64,000 nt of DNA, taken from Pilatotrama ljubarskyi. Its lineage: Eukaryota; Basidiomycota; Agaricomycetes; Polyporales; Polyporaceae. The notes under the pieces are model-generated. The model was not told the origin of the DNA. It did no database searches and saw nothing but the letters and a program-made list of their open reading frames with translations. Shown one piece after another: positions 36,408-47,464 of this stretch; position 1 is the stretch's first letter, and each line of letters starts with the position of its first letter. A program made the position numbers and the translations under genes. The DNA is taken from NCBI GenBank assembly GCA_022385805.1, contig MU277695.1:106981-170980 (forward strand). Reading direction: 5' to 3'.

Positions 36408-37046
36408 TGAGTCTGAAGTTGCATGCGCCATTGTACCATATGATATCCGGATGAATCCCCATCTACACCTCTTAGCGACGTGAAATTCAATCGTGGTTGA
36501 ACGTACACATGCACCACTCTGCGTGGCCGGAGATACCAAGCGAACCTCGAGTTAGAAAGCAGACCTTGTCCCGAAAAAGGCACGTACCATCCAAATCGGA
36601 CACGATCGACTCATCTCGTCCATGTTCCCGTTTTGTCCCGTCTGTTATGATGCACACGCGGGATCGCCGGGGACGGGCATACGAAGGCCCGAGGGGTATA
36701 TAAGTACGCAGGGTGCATGCGGTGCACTGCGAGCCTCTCCTCAGAGCAATCCCACATGGCACCCTCCTCTTCCCGTGTGCCATGTCCAGAACGTCGGCGT
36801 CAAGGAAAGGATATCGTCGCAACACAAAATACATACAAACAACAACAGAGCGGCAAGAGTGATCCAGATAAGCACAAGTGTAGGAGCAAAGTCACGAGAA
36901 GAGAAGACTGTTGAGGGGGACCATCATCGGCGACGGGCGTGTGAGCGCGTTTGCCCCGGGTGACCTGAAAGTTCGAAGTTCAACATGCAACGCGGTTCGT
37001 GAGCATGCGTCCTCGGCTGCAAGTATAGCAACGCAAGACTATGAAC
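36408..37046. other. Convergent intergenic region with a TATA-like run
   Basis: No supported gene. GTATATAAG at about 36697 resembles a TATA box but points to nothing that I can model. Confidence 0.45.
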
Positions 37047-38914
37047 TCACCTAGCTGGGATCAACGTACCCCTGTGAAGAGGCGAACGCGGGTCGAACGT
37101 CGTGTCGTGCAGCACGGGGGCTCGCCCGCTCGCATCGCTGCCGGGAGTCGCGCGCACCATCACGTCCAGTCCTTCCTGCACACTCCCCATGGACGCAGCC
37201 GAAGTTGGCTGTATCTCGCTGGACCCAAATATGGGCGTATGCGCCGAGATCGTGGATATCGCCGAGTGGAACGACTCCGGGGACCCAGGGCAGGACGACG
37301 GTGCTGGAGACGCGACGCGGGTGGGAGACAACACTGGCGACGCCAACGGTGCACGCCGCACTGGAGACGCCACAAAGATCGGAGCCTGGGGCACTGGCGA
37401 TGTCGCCGGAGCAGTTGTAGGAGCTCGCGCTGCCGGACGGTGCCCCTCGGCCCATCGCATGACGCGCGCCCTCAGCCCACAGTGACGACAGAGAGTCACC
37501 GGGTGTTCGCAAGCACATTTGGCACCGCTGTTGTCTAGGACGTCGCCCGCACTTGCTGTAGCGCGCAGCGGCGCCCCTCTGACCTGCGGCGCGGGCGCGG
37601 GCAAGGTCTGAGTCTGGACTGTCGCATATCGCTTGTCTTCTGTTGCCTGAACGAGGGCGGCGGTATATGTGCGGATGCGGGTTTGACGGTCGACCTGGAC
37701 ACCGGCGTCGCTGGTAGTTTTGGCTATCTTTTGGCGTCTCGTCGGGGTCGCTGTGCCAGTGAAGCCGGCGGGCGAAGATGCGACTATGCGCTGGCCTGAA
37801 GCAGCGGAAGCAGCAGCGATGGGCGACAACAGATTCAGGTCCGCAGGTGGCGACTGTACCGAACTCGGTGGCGTCCCGTAGTCGGATATGGTCACGGTCG
37901 GACTGCGGACCGAAGCTTGCATTGCCTTCTCCCTGGCTCTACTGTACTTGTCGCGTGGGCGCACCGCGAAATCCGCCGGGAAGTACTTCGTCATGCCCGA
38001 CGACGGCAAGGAAACGTCACTCCTCCTATCGCTGGACGCAAGCGCGCTGCTCCCCGATGCAGGGGAAGCCAGCGGAAAACGTGCAGGTGGAGACGCGTCC
38101 GACGTGTAGGACAACGACTGCGCGTACCGCGGACTTGGGGCCGAGTCGGTGCCGTGTTCCACTTGGGTCACTTCAGTGGGCGGGGAGGACGAGGTGGAGA
38201 CTTCGCTCGGACTCTCTCCTGTGGTATGCCCGACCTGCGTGGGGGCTCGCACAGCAGGACGTCCCGTGGTATGTCTCGCGTCCGGCTGTCTTGGACGCGG
38301 AGGCTCCATGGCCTGTGCGGTGGTTGTCGTTGCCGCCGCCGCCCTCTCGGGCATCGTGGTTGTCTCCTGGCTCCCATTCTGCGTACTAGTGCTGCTTGTG
38401 CCATTTCGCTGGCGCTGCTCTCGCTTGATTTTCTCCTGGATCTCTGCAATACGCGCATCACGAGCCGCACGCTCCGCCGAAGACCGACTCGTCGTACTGC
38501 GTGGACTCAGCTGTCCGTGGTCACGTTCGACCCCCTTGCGTCGCGATCCCTGCGGTTTCTGGCCCGAGGGCGGTCCCGTCCGGACGATTCTAGTCTCTCC
38601 ACGCTCGTACGCGGCGTTGAACGCCTGTTCGGCCGAGTCCCAGTCCTTGAAGCCCACGAACACGCGCCCTGGCACGTCTATGCGGGCTTGGACGTCGAGC
38701 CTGTAGTTGGGGGAGCACATCAGGATTCTTGCTCAGCGTCAAGGCTGGCGGTAAGGGTATATATGCCGTGCGTGTGGACAGGCTCGACCAGCTGGGACAC
38801 CGGACCGTGGTGCTGCGGTAACGAACATGCACAAGAACTGCAGTGGACGCACCAGTTCGTGAATACTCCGATTTCTCTGCCTACGGTGATGACATATGCG
38901 GGGTACTTTGGCAT
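37047..38914 (-). CDS. RNase H1 N-terminal-like (viroplasmin-fold) domain protein with a long disordered tail
   Basis: Two exons (38853-38914, 37047-38700) give 571 aa. The intron removal joins Y-V-I-T-V-G-R-E-I-G-V-F-T-N-W to a later F-V-G-F-K-D-W-D-S-A-E-Q-A-F block, together the hybrid-binding domain seen at the N-terminus of RNase H1 and in caulimovirus viroplasmin. A short charged coiled-coil (about 30 residues) and several hundred residues rich in Ser, Thr, Pro and Ala follow, with a Cys cluster (C-x-C-x7-C-x2-C) near the last quarter. The RNase H catalytic domain is absent, so this is not an RNase H1. A nucleic-acid-binding role (RNA:DNA or dsRNA) is an inference from the domain. The end (stop 37047-37049) could instead splice to a short tail. 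Confidence 0.72.
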
Positions 38915-39622
38915 CGCTCACCGGGGTCGACTGCAGGGACAGCTCGTGCAATCAGGATGAGGTAGAGGCACAGAGCCAAGACGCGACTCGACCTTCCCTC
39001 ATACTTGGCTCTCCTTTGTCGGCGTCACGGCAGCCTGCGAAGCTGCAGCGATGGACCCTGTCCCGCGTAACGTCGTCGCCGCGACGCCGCCGTCGGTCCT
39101 CGGAGGCTTCTCCCAGCGCGCTTTCCATCAGATGCGGGACAGTAGGCGCTCACGCGGTCCTTGGTCCCGTTTTGGTCCCGCGATGTTTGTTTGTAGACCC
39201 GTCTCGCTTGGGTCTCGCCGCGATAATCCGTCAGGAACGTGGCTCGAAGGGTTCCTGCGGTTTCAGGTGGTATGGAAGCATGGTACTGACACCCATGCGC
39301 GAGCAAATGCTCAAGACTGTGCGTCTCGAGGATCACTGTCTGAAGTACTAGTCGGCACGGCCAATCATGGGCGGACAAATGATATCGCCGCCCTCATCGC
39401 AGGAAAGACGTGTGGGATTTGAATGTATGTGGAAAGCGATTACCATGACCATAGCAGGCCTCATAAAATCCGCAGATGTAGTATAGTAGCATGACAAAAC
39501 AGCAAAACCGTTCCACGTTGACGACACTTCCTGCAAGTGACCTAGCATGGTGCCCAAAGAGCAATAGCGGTTAGGATGGTCTACCGCAGCAAGCATCGCT
39601 TGCACGGAGTCTCGCGTACACA
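38915..39622. other. Intergenic stretch between two minus genes
   Basis: Frames up to 150 codons occur but overlap on both strands and have no splice or family support. Holds the promoter of the upstream gene and the 3' flank of ATG27. Confidence 0.5.
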
Positions 39623-40751
39623 TCACACCGCGATGTATCCGCCTCGGCTCGCCTGTCGCGGTCGGATGGCCGAGCACAGATGCGAAGCGACGTCTCTCAG
39701 CATATACGGGACTTCTCTCCAGAAGTCGCGATGGCTGGAGGAATGAGACCACTTGGTGAGAATTCCAGTATGGAGAGGTAAATGCACGTACGGAATGAGG
39801 TCTGTGCCTGTTGCACCATACGTGGAGTAGTTGTAGTATGCCCCTAGGCCGAAATACGCCACAAACGCAAGCAGGAGTCTGACCATGAAGCAGAATGAGC
39901 TTTGAGCAAGAAGCATACGTCGCCATCGTCTACTCACATCAGGAAGAAATACCCGAGACCAGAGCCGACGGACTCTTCCTTGTCACCTCCAGACCCGCTA
40001 TCGCCGCCCTCTCCAGGCTTCTCTTCATCTTCTTTTGGCCCACCGAACGGGCAACCAGCGACGGCTTTCCACTCTAAGCGGAGGTCCTTGCCGTCATACG
40101 ACGTGAAGTTGATGCTCGACGGCTCCGGTTCTGGTGAGCAGAGTAGCCTGAGGTGGAAGAACTGGGGTATTGGGTCGGCGTTCACCGCGCTGGGGTATGA
40201 CGGGCCTGCGAACGTCAAGTCAAGACCCTTGGGCGCTGCATTCATCCCGGTCAATCAAGTCGTTCATTTCAGGCTAGGAGAGGAGAGGCTGGACGGACTC
40301 ACAAGAGAGGGAAGAATATGTCACGGCGTCTGCCGAGGAGTTGGCTAGCGGGATCACGGAGAACACACGGTCAGAGTGCCCGTCTTTGCGGTTCGTCCTG
40401 ACCAGACACGCGCGCGTTCCCGGGGGACACTGTCAGGTCTAACAATGAGTTCCGCCGTTCGCACGCTGGGTATTACGGGGTGGCATGCACCTGGTCCTCC
40501 GACGGCACATCGCTCTTGCGCTCGAGGTCGGCGCAAAGGTTGAACGTCACCTCATCCTTGATAGTAGACGGTGGTACTGAGATTTCGCGCGAGACAGTAT
40601 GCTCTCCCGCAACCTTTGTGAGGTCGTACTGGTTGTCTCCAATAGTGATATGGCAGTCGAATGGCTTGGGATCGTCCTGGGCGGACGCGAGAGCAGAAAC
40701 GAGCGTGAGTAGAGCGAGGCGGGCGATGGGACTCCTGAGAATGCCCATCAT
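39623..40751 (-). CDS. ATG27: Autophagy-related protein 27
   Basis: Five exons give 294 aa: 40491-40751, 40303-40429, 39938-40235, 39792-39878, 39623-39734. A signal peptide (ends A-S-A-Q) is followed by a lumenal mannose-6-phosphate-receptor-like domain with paired Cys (F-D-C; N-L-C-A-D-L; C-P-P-G-T-R-A-C-L-V; L-L-C; G-C-P-F). Then come an acidic Gly/Ser linker, one transmembrane helix ending in a Y-F-G-L-G-A-Y-Y-N-Y motif, and a cytoplasmic tail with H-R-D-F-W-R-E-V-P-Y and a final G-G-Y-I-A-V (a Y-x-x-hydrophobic sorting signal). Atg27 cycles between Golgi, endosome and vacuole and helps supply Atg9 membrane. A 59-nt intron inside the helix-coding region was chosen over a 38-nt alternative because it gives the usual helix. 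Two adjacent ATGs begin the frame. Confidence 0.9.
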
Positions 40752-41088
40752 AGGCCAGCTACGTCGTGAATGGTTGAGATATGAAGACGGTGCCGCGCAG
40801 TGCAGGCAGTGAGAGAGAGAAGGGAGAGTCGCTTATGACGGTTGCAATAGTGAGTGCGCGCGTCCGCTGCACAGGCGTGCAAAGTCGCGTACGACGCGGA
40901 CCCCGCGAGCACGGATTACGTCAGACACGCGCGGTCTAGGGGGACCTCGGAGACCCTGATACGGACGCGTCACGGAGACGCGTCAGTGCGCCTCGAGCCA
41001 TCCGCCACGATTGTCCTGATCTCATCCGCCACCCTCGCAGTAGTATATATATCCGTCCGTCAGAGCAGCTTTGCCCTCGCCCACCACC
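40752..41088. promoter_or_regulatory. Compact divergent promoter of ATG27 and the Josephin gene
   Basis: Only 337 bp separate the two start codons. A TATATATAT run (41044-41052) lies 37-45 nt upstream of the Josephin ATG and is the clearest TATA-like site. No other element was identified. Confidence 0.4.
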
Positions 41089-42948
41089 ATGGCTACCATC
41101 GCCGACCTTATTCCGCTCATCTACCATGAGAAACAGCAGGAGGGCTCCATGCTCTGTGCTCAGCATGCACTCAACTCTCTACTCCGTAAGGTCTAGCCGA
41201 GATTCGTGAAGATTGTGTGCTAAAATGTTGTGACCTCTTGGCAGAAGGACCATATGTCAGTAGCCGCCGTCTAGGACTACGCTAAATCCCTGACATCGCG
41301 CCTTGCCGCAGTTCAGCGCACCCGATCTTTCAGAGATTGCTCGCAGACTAGACGAGACCGAACATGGATTCCTGGATGAGCATTCCGGGGCGACCAGCAC
41401 CAACATGGATGATACAGGTACGTAGATTGGCTCTGTAACTCACTCGTCCTGTGCTAACGACACGTCAAAGGCTTCTTCTCTGTGCAAGTGCTCGAGGAAG
41501 CCTTGAAAGTCTGGAACCTCACGTTTGTGCCCTCCTACAATACTCCTGTCACCCAGTCCTGATCCCACATTTGACAGTCTTGTACGCTGGAGGAGCGAAG
41601 CCATGCGCCCTTACCAAGAGCACCCGCAGTACGTGTTCCTTGCCTCTTTACCGTCTTGCACGAACCCATGCGATGGCGCCACCAGCACCCAGATGGGTTT
41701 CATCCTCAACCAATCCCAGCATTGGTACGCCCTCCGCCGCTTTGGGCGCGTCTCGCCCGACCCCTCGCTCGATGCCGACCCTGGCGACGGCCACTGGTTC
41801 AACCTCAACTCCTTCCTCCCCGCACCCGAGCGCATCGGAAAACTCTACCTCGGCATGTTCCTGCAGCAGGCCGAAGCGGAAGGTACGCCTGCCGCGGACA
41901 TCTGTCCTTCCTGCCTGCGAGATACTGACTACTCGGCTGCTGCCATACAGGGTATTCGGTGTTCGCTGTTGTGCAGCAGGACCCCGAGGGCCCGCTTGCG
42001 CTTTCGCGCACGGAAGCGGACGAGGTCGCAGCCTCGATCCCCGAGTCCGCCGCAGGCAACTTCTCGTCCACGTACCACTCTGGCTCCCGCTCAGGATCCA
42101 CGTCCGCCCACCCGCTCATCGGCGTGGAAGGCTTCGAGGACGAGGACATGGAACTGCAAGCCGCGCTCCAAGCCTCCCTCTCCGGGGGGGCTTTTGACCC
42201 CTCCGCCTTCGCCACGAACTTCCAGCAAAGCACGAACTACCAGTCCAATCCCTCCTACTCAAATAGCGGTCCTAGTGTGCGCACGGCTGTGCGGCGCGAG
42301 TACCAGGTGATCGAAGAAGATGACGATGACGACGAGATCGTAGAGCTGCCTGGGCCCCCGGCTCCAGCGGTGCCCGAGGATCCTGTAGCGGCAAGCATGG
42401 CGCGGCAGCGCGCAATCATGGAGCAGATGCGCCGCGCGCAGGAAGTTGCGCTGCAAGAGCAGTACGAGGATGAGGTCGCGCGTATAGACGCTACCACGCG
42501 TCGTCGACAAGCCATTGGGGCCGGTGTTGCTGCAGGCACAGAAGACGAGGAGGAGATGCTCAGACGCGCCATCGCGGAGAGCGAGGCCCTCGCACAGGCG
42601 CAGGCTGCGCGCGAGCCAGAAGAACAGGAGGCTCCACCGCCTGCGCCCCCTGCATGGCACCAGCATCGGGTGTACGACGACGAAGATCAGGAGCTGCAGG
42701 CGGCATTGCGCGCCTCACTCGAGACCGTCCCGGAGGGGTTCCGCATGCCGAGCCCACCACCTGTCGTTCCACCACAGCCCGTACAGGCCCAGCAGTCCTC
42801 AGCGTCTTCCTCGCTCAAACCACCTCCGTTACAACGGCAGGCGTCATCAGACGTGGAAACAGAGTCAGAAGCTGAGGGCGCCGAAGCTCCTGAGCCGCTG
42901 AGCATGGAGGAGATTCGGAGACGACGCTTGGCAAGATTCGGAGGCTAG
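41089..42948 (+). CDS. Ataxin-3-type Josephin deubiquitinase with three UIMs
   Basis: Seven exons give 503 aa: 41089-41185, 41245-41255, 41312-41417, 41471-41522, 41578-41628, 41686-41882, 41951-42948. The Josephin cysteine-protease domain fills about residues 1-190. The nucleophile is C23 in G-S-M-L-C-A-Q-H-A-L-N-S-L-L, the catalytic His is H118 in N-Q-S-Q-H-W-Y, and the third residue is in W-F-N-L-N-S-F-L. The tail has three ubiquitin-interacting motifs (E-L-Q-A-A-L-Q-A-S-L; M-L-R-R-A-I-A-E-S; E-L-Q-A-A-L-R-A-S-L) separated by acidic and Pro-rich spacers. Family members trim ubiquitin chains in protein quality control. Exon 2 is only 11 nt, and two introns have unusual donors (GTCAGT, GTTTGT). 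There is no long poly-Gln tract. Confidence 0.93.
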
Positions 42949-43255
42949 AGGACTTAGACTTTGTACGTTACCTTGGAAGCGCGATTGCAGTTGTCCGAGC
43001 CAGAAACGTGCGCATTGAGTAATCACACCTACCCACACCTACCTTGCCGGTCGCGAATCGATGCCAATGAAGGTGATTGAGAGTCCAGTCGACGGTGCGC
43101 GTTGAGGGGTTATAGTCGGGGATCATACCCGTACACACAATTAGTATCCGGTGGGAAAATGCGATGGTAGTGCTTTTGGTGCATGTGGAGTACATGGCGA
43201 GCAATAGGGTCATAGCGGAGATAGCGACGGCATAAAAAATGATGATACAGGACCT
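42949..43255. other. Convergent intergenic region, no gene seen
   Basis: Short spacer between the Josephin gene (+) and ribosomal L11 (-). Confidence 0.6.
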
Positions 43256-43974
43256 CTACTTCGCCTACAAAACGATACAAAGTAAACAACCCTTTCCCGA
43301 GGACTAGTTATTGCGTACGCACCAAGATGATACCATCGAAACGCTGCTTGAACCAAGCCATCGTGTCCTCCTTCTTGATACGGTGGGAGAAACCGATGCG
43401 GGCCTTCTTCTGCTTCCGCCTCGCCACCCGCGCCCCAGGACGACCCATCACGACGTAGAAGTCCATACCGAAGATACCGATGGTGGGGTCGTACCGCGCA
43501 CCGAGATCGATGTGCTCCTGGATACCGAAGCCAAAGTTGCCGGTCTCGGAGAAGTTCTTGCGGACAAGCTCGTACTCCTTGACCTTGAGGCCGCGCTCGA
43601 GGATCTCCTCCGCCTTGGGCCCCCGGATGGTGACGTGCACCGCGATCTTCTCGTTACGACGGATACCGAACTGACGGACGGTGTACCGCGCCTTGGACGT
43701 GACGGGGGTCTGACCCGTGAGCTGCTCCAGCACCTTCGACGCCCGCGTCAGGCGATCACCGGATTCACCGACCGAGATGTCTGCGCAGAGTAGCACGGGC
43801 CGTTTGAATTTGTCTGCTGCGAGCAAAGAGGAAAGAGAGGGGACGCACTGATGACGAGCTTGTCGATACGGAGCTCCTTCATGGGGTTGGTGGGGGCGGT
43901 CTTCTGCTCGGCCTAGAGTACCAGCATAGTTTAGCCATGGAACCGACAGAGCAGCGTTCAGCGAGACGGACCAT
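43256..43974 (-). CDS. RPL11: 60S ribosomal protein L11 (uL5)
   Basis: Four exons give 177 aa: 43972-43974, 43849-43912, 43323-43780, 43256-43264. uL5 binds 5S rRNA in the central protuberance of the large subunit. The product is full length: [15 protein letters not shown] at the start, [28 protein letters not shown], and [13 protein letters not shown] near the end. The first exon is only ATG (donor GTCCGT) and the last is GCG AAG TAG. The last intron was preferred to reading on into V-R-T-Q-stop because donor, acceptor, 58-nt size and the usual short L-A-K type ending agree. If the ATG-only exon is wrong, another ATG inside that intron would have to be used. Confidence 0.92.
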
Positions 43975-44151
43975 CTTGTCTGCAGCGTTAGTCTTGTCGC
44001 TGTCGTCGGTGTCGTCGATAATTGCCAGTATCCCGCACAAGGGTCCGGTGGCTTGGGAACAGCTGTATAGTACCTCTCGGCAGATGCCGGCAGTCCCGAT
44101 TTGGCACCCCCTCCCAGCGCCTACTTTCACTTACTACGGCTGGTGCTGTAA

Positions 44152-44817
44152 CAGTGGTCTCGTACCCAGACGATGGTGTGATACACCCGCACCCCACCAC
44201 CGCGGTCACACCAACGTCTGGGGCAATTTAACCGTGGACTATACCGTGGGCTTTAGCGCCCGCCCATTTTGGTATATCGGCCTAAGCGCGCATAGATAAC
44301 TCTCGCTTAGATCTCCCACCGCTGGCTTCAGAGTACCACCACTGGTCGTGATTGCCCCTCGGGGGGCAGTCTCGCTGGTACATGACGTGTATATGGTGCA
44401 TATAGGTGAAAACCTCCAGCAGAAGCGGCATCGCATGGTAATTAACACGGGAAAGGCAGGAATACGGACTTCAAGTTAGGATGTTGTCGATTGGTACTGA
44501 CTGGCCATCTGGTCGCCGGACGCCTTCCCTGGTATCCTATGGTACCCATATGAAATTTATGCGTCCATTTGTGCATTCAGGCAAGCCAAAGAGGGCACCT
44601 TGCGTACAGGAAGGAGTCGAAGTTGTGTTCAGACAGGCGCGCCGTAGCGGTGGGAGATCTAAGCGAGAGTTATCTATGCGCGCTTAGGCCGATATACCAA
44701 AATGGGCGGGCGCTAAAGCCCACGGTATAGTCCACGGTTAAATTGCCCCAGACGTTGGTGTGACCGCGGTGGTGGGGTGCGGGTGTATCACACCATCGTC
44801 TGGGTACGAGACCACTG
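44152..44817. mobile_element. Foldback / MITE-like element with perfect 173-bp inverted arms
   Basis: Positions 44151-44323 and 44646-44818 are perfect reverse complements over 173 nt; I compared them base by base. A 322-bp unique spacer lies between. Taking the ends as CAGTGG...CCACTG, both outer flanks read TAA (44149-44151 and 44818-44820), a possible 3-bp target duplication of the PIF/Harbinger kind. CAGTGG ends also resemble hAT termini, but no 8-bp duplication is present. No transposase frame fits inside, so it would be non-autonomous. Identity of the arms suggests recent insertion or conversion. Confidence 0.8.
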
Positions 44818-44820
44818 TAA

Positions 44821-45721
44821 CAGCTAAAGTCCACCTCCTCATGGTGCCCCTGGATTGCTTTGTCTCAGCTCGCTGCCTCTTACCCTATGCTGTTCTGTTC
44901 AACTGTCTTCGAATGGAGCTCCTGATGCCCTTTGCAATCCTCTCGCCCGCAGCCTCAGCCCGAACACTCCGATTATAAGACACCGATTCTAAGAGACCTC
45001 TCGAGTCTCTTGCGACCGGAGAGGTCGGAGTTCGCTACTGGTAAATCGGTTGGTTCAGGCTATACCATGCCCTGCAGGAGCTTCATGGGGCGCAGGTGCA
45101 TATTGATGTCAGATGATGCGAGGCTACACATCCTGTTCCTGCCGTTGTACTCTAGTCAAGGGTTTCTGCTCTCTTTACTAACGGTCAGTCGGTCTCATAT
45201 GGTGATTGTGAACCTGCGATTACTCTCGAGGACATACCACCATATCATTCTTAGGCGAATGTGACCTGTTGCTGGGAGCCCGACTGATGTACTGCATCCG
45301 GAAGTGTCATGCTCTAGCGGTACATGCATTGCTTGAGATGAGGAGTAGTAGAGTAGCGAGGGTCATGAAGTACATGACAGCACGTACTATGCAGCACTAC
45401 AGTTGACGATGAGAAATACGACGTCGAGTCCACTCCAGCTGACGTCTAACACAGAAACACGCATGTTCCCCAGTCCGAAGACATTGCAGTCCGTGCACGA
45501 TGATCAGGCGTTCGTATGCATGCGTACAGCGAGGACACAGCGGCGGCGATGAAGCTCAAGTCCAGCACCAGTACAGAAAAAATAACGATATTATTCCAGC
45601 CATTACGACGCGCGTCGGGACGTCCACGCCCTTGCACGCGTCCGGATCTACGACATCCACTTACACACAAACTCGAACTCGAACTCGAACTGAGAAGGAC
45701 AACAGCACGGCGGCCATATAG
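44821..45721. other. Intergenic stretch right of the foldback element
   Basis: No supported gene. A short CTCGAA-type tandem run is seen near 45670. The region is the 3' flank of the next minus gene. Confidence 0.5.
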
Positions 45722-47464
45722 TCAATGCTGGGCAGCGCCCTGGACCTCAGCCTCCCCGCGCTCCGCCCGCGCTGCCTGCAGCTCCCTCTCCAGCCACCGC
45801 AAGAAGCCCTCTGCGCTCTCCTGCGCGCGCACCGCTGGGTCCGCGCGCAGCACATCCAACACGCGCTCTCCCACCGCGATTCCACACTCTTCCGCGCGGC
45901 CGAACCCGCCGAGGCAGCCCTTGCGGTACTCGGCCTCCCCCAAGCCGAGGAGGCCGTGCACCGAGCGCTCCCCGGGCAAGAAGGTCCGGAGCAGGATCGG
46001 GAGGGCGATGACGATGGGGAGGTCCGCCGTGAGGAGCTCCAGGTCTGCCTCGAGGTCGGCTAGAGGCGCCTTAGGGCTGGCACCTGGGGCTACCGGGCGC
46101 GCAGGCGTCGCGTGCAGCTGGATCGATTCGAGGAGGGCGATCAGCGAGCTCAGGCCCTCGAACGCCTCGTCAACGACTTCGCGCGCCAGCCGCGTCTGCT
46201 CGTTATCCTTCGATGGCTTGGGGAGCTGGTCGAGCAGGTTGTACAGAGCCCGTGCGTCCGCAACGACAGTCGGCACCCGCATGCTGGGCGAAGGAGGCGT
46301 CGGCGGGCGAGACGGTGGGAGCTTCAGAGTAAACCTGCTGGGGGGAGGAGTAGCCGGAGGAGTGGTCGACAGAGGCTTCTTAGAGTCCTTCGGCTTGAGT
46401 GTGGTGGAGCTCATCGAGGGGGACGCCGGGGGAGATGGTGCAGGAGTAGGCCTGTGCGAGAGTGCAACCAGGCCGCGCCATACGAGCGAGATCACGAACG
46501 ATGCGAGTGCGCTCTCAGCGTACGCAGACGCGACGTACCGGGAGAGAGCGCGGGAGTAGATGGGTATAAGCGTCTGCAAAGTCAGGATCGAAGGGTGAAG
46601 GGCCTGGACCTTGGTGACGGTCGAGGCCTTGCCAACGACGCCGCTATTGGTCGGCTGCGGGGGTGGAACGGTCTCCAATGCGTCAATTAGAGGCATCAAC
46701 TCGTTCTTCATGCCATTGATGAGAGGCTCGACGACTCTCTTGACGATTGAGACCAGGCCCTCGCGGATGCCTTTCAGATTCTCGACCCTGGTATCGACTT
46801 CAACCCCTAGTCCGATCTCGTCGAATGACTCCAGCAGCTCGCCAGCGAAAGTGGCGAGCGCGACAGCGTGGAGCTGAGTGGCATTGGGCTGCGGCTCTTG
46901 AGGGGTTGGCGCCGCCGGAGTGCGGAAGGCCGGTGACGACAGGAGCGGAACCAGATTCGTCGATATGTTTGCTAGGAGCACAGACAGCGGCCGCTGGAGG
47001 GTGCGGATGACTGCGCGGTATAGATGGGGATTCTCGCGAGATGCCTTGACCTCACTATATGCGATCGTCAGCGGCAACAATTGGCAAGTGGGACGAGCCA
47101 AAGCTTACGAGACGATCAAGGCGCCGAGCGTACGCCCGCGTCCTACGGGTATAGGCCGTCTGCCGCCAAGCAGCTCTCCGGGCGTGCCGGGGCCAGACGG
47201 CTGTGCGAGGGCCTTTGAGACAGCCTCGCTAAGTTTGAGGCCAAGTACTTCCATGAATGAGCCATCCTGAACGACTGTCGTGGAAGGCGCCATACCCGCA
47301 GCAACGGGCGAAGGGGAGGGGCGCCGGAAGTTCGAAAGAGACAGCTTGGAGAGGGGACGAGGTGCCCGCTCAGCGGCCACCGGAGTGTCCTGGCGAGGAC
47401 CAGGAACAGGAGAGGTGGGGCGGCTGGAGGGGCGGAAGAAAGAGGTCGGCCTGAGGGTGTACAT
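45722..47464 (-). CDS. Unassigned helical protein
   Basis: Two exons (47109-47464, 45722-47054) give 562 aa, joined in frame by a 54-nt intron. The first 60 residues are Pro/Ser/Arg-rich. Then come mostly amphipathic helices with conserved-looking segments (F-M-E-V-L-G-L-K-L-S-E-A-V; Y-R-A-V-I-R-T-L-Q-R-P-L; S-R-A-L-S-R-Y-V-A-S; G-F-L-R-W-L-E-R-E-L), broken by a Ser/Pro/Thr-rich insert around residues 330-370. No catalytic motif, signal peptide or transmembrane helix was found. It reads like a subunit of a scaffold or tethering complex, but I cannot name it. The clean two-exon frame with good G/C third positions makes a real gene likely. Confidence 0.7.

Noticed and set aside
36697..36705. 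TATA-like GTATATAAG as a promoter
   Set aside because: It stands between two convergent genes with no start or frame downstream that I can support.
37917..38960. 347-codon plus-strand frame
   Set aside because: Antisense to the viroplasmin-like gene, whose minus frame is splice-consistent and has a recognisable domain.
39900..39937. 38-nt intron in ATG27
   Set aside because: A 59-nt intron using the later CAG acceptor gives the usual membrane helix and a normal intron length.
44151..44818. Inverted arms read as a dedicated hairpin RNA gene
   Set aside because: The matching TAA flanks and CAGTGG ends fit a transposable element better; no promoter or terminator was seen.
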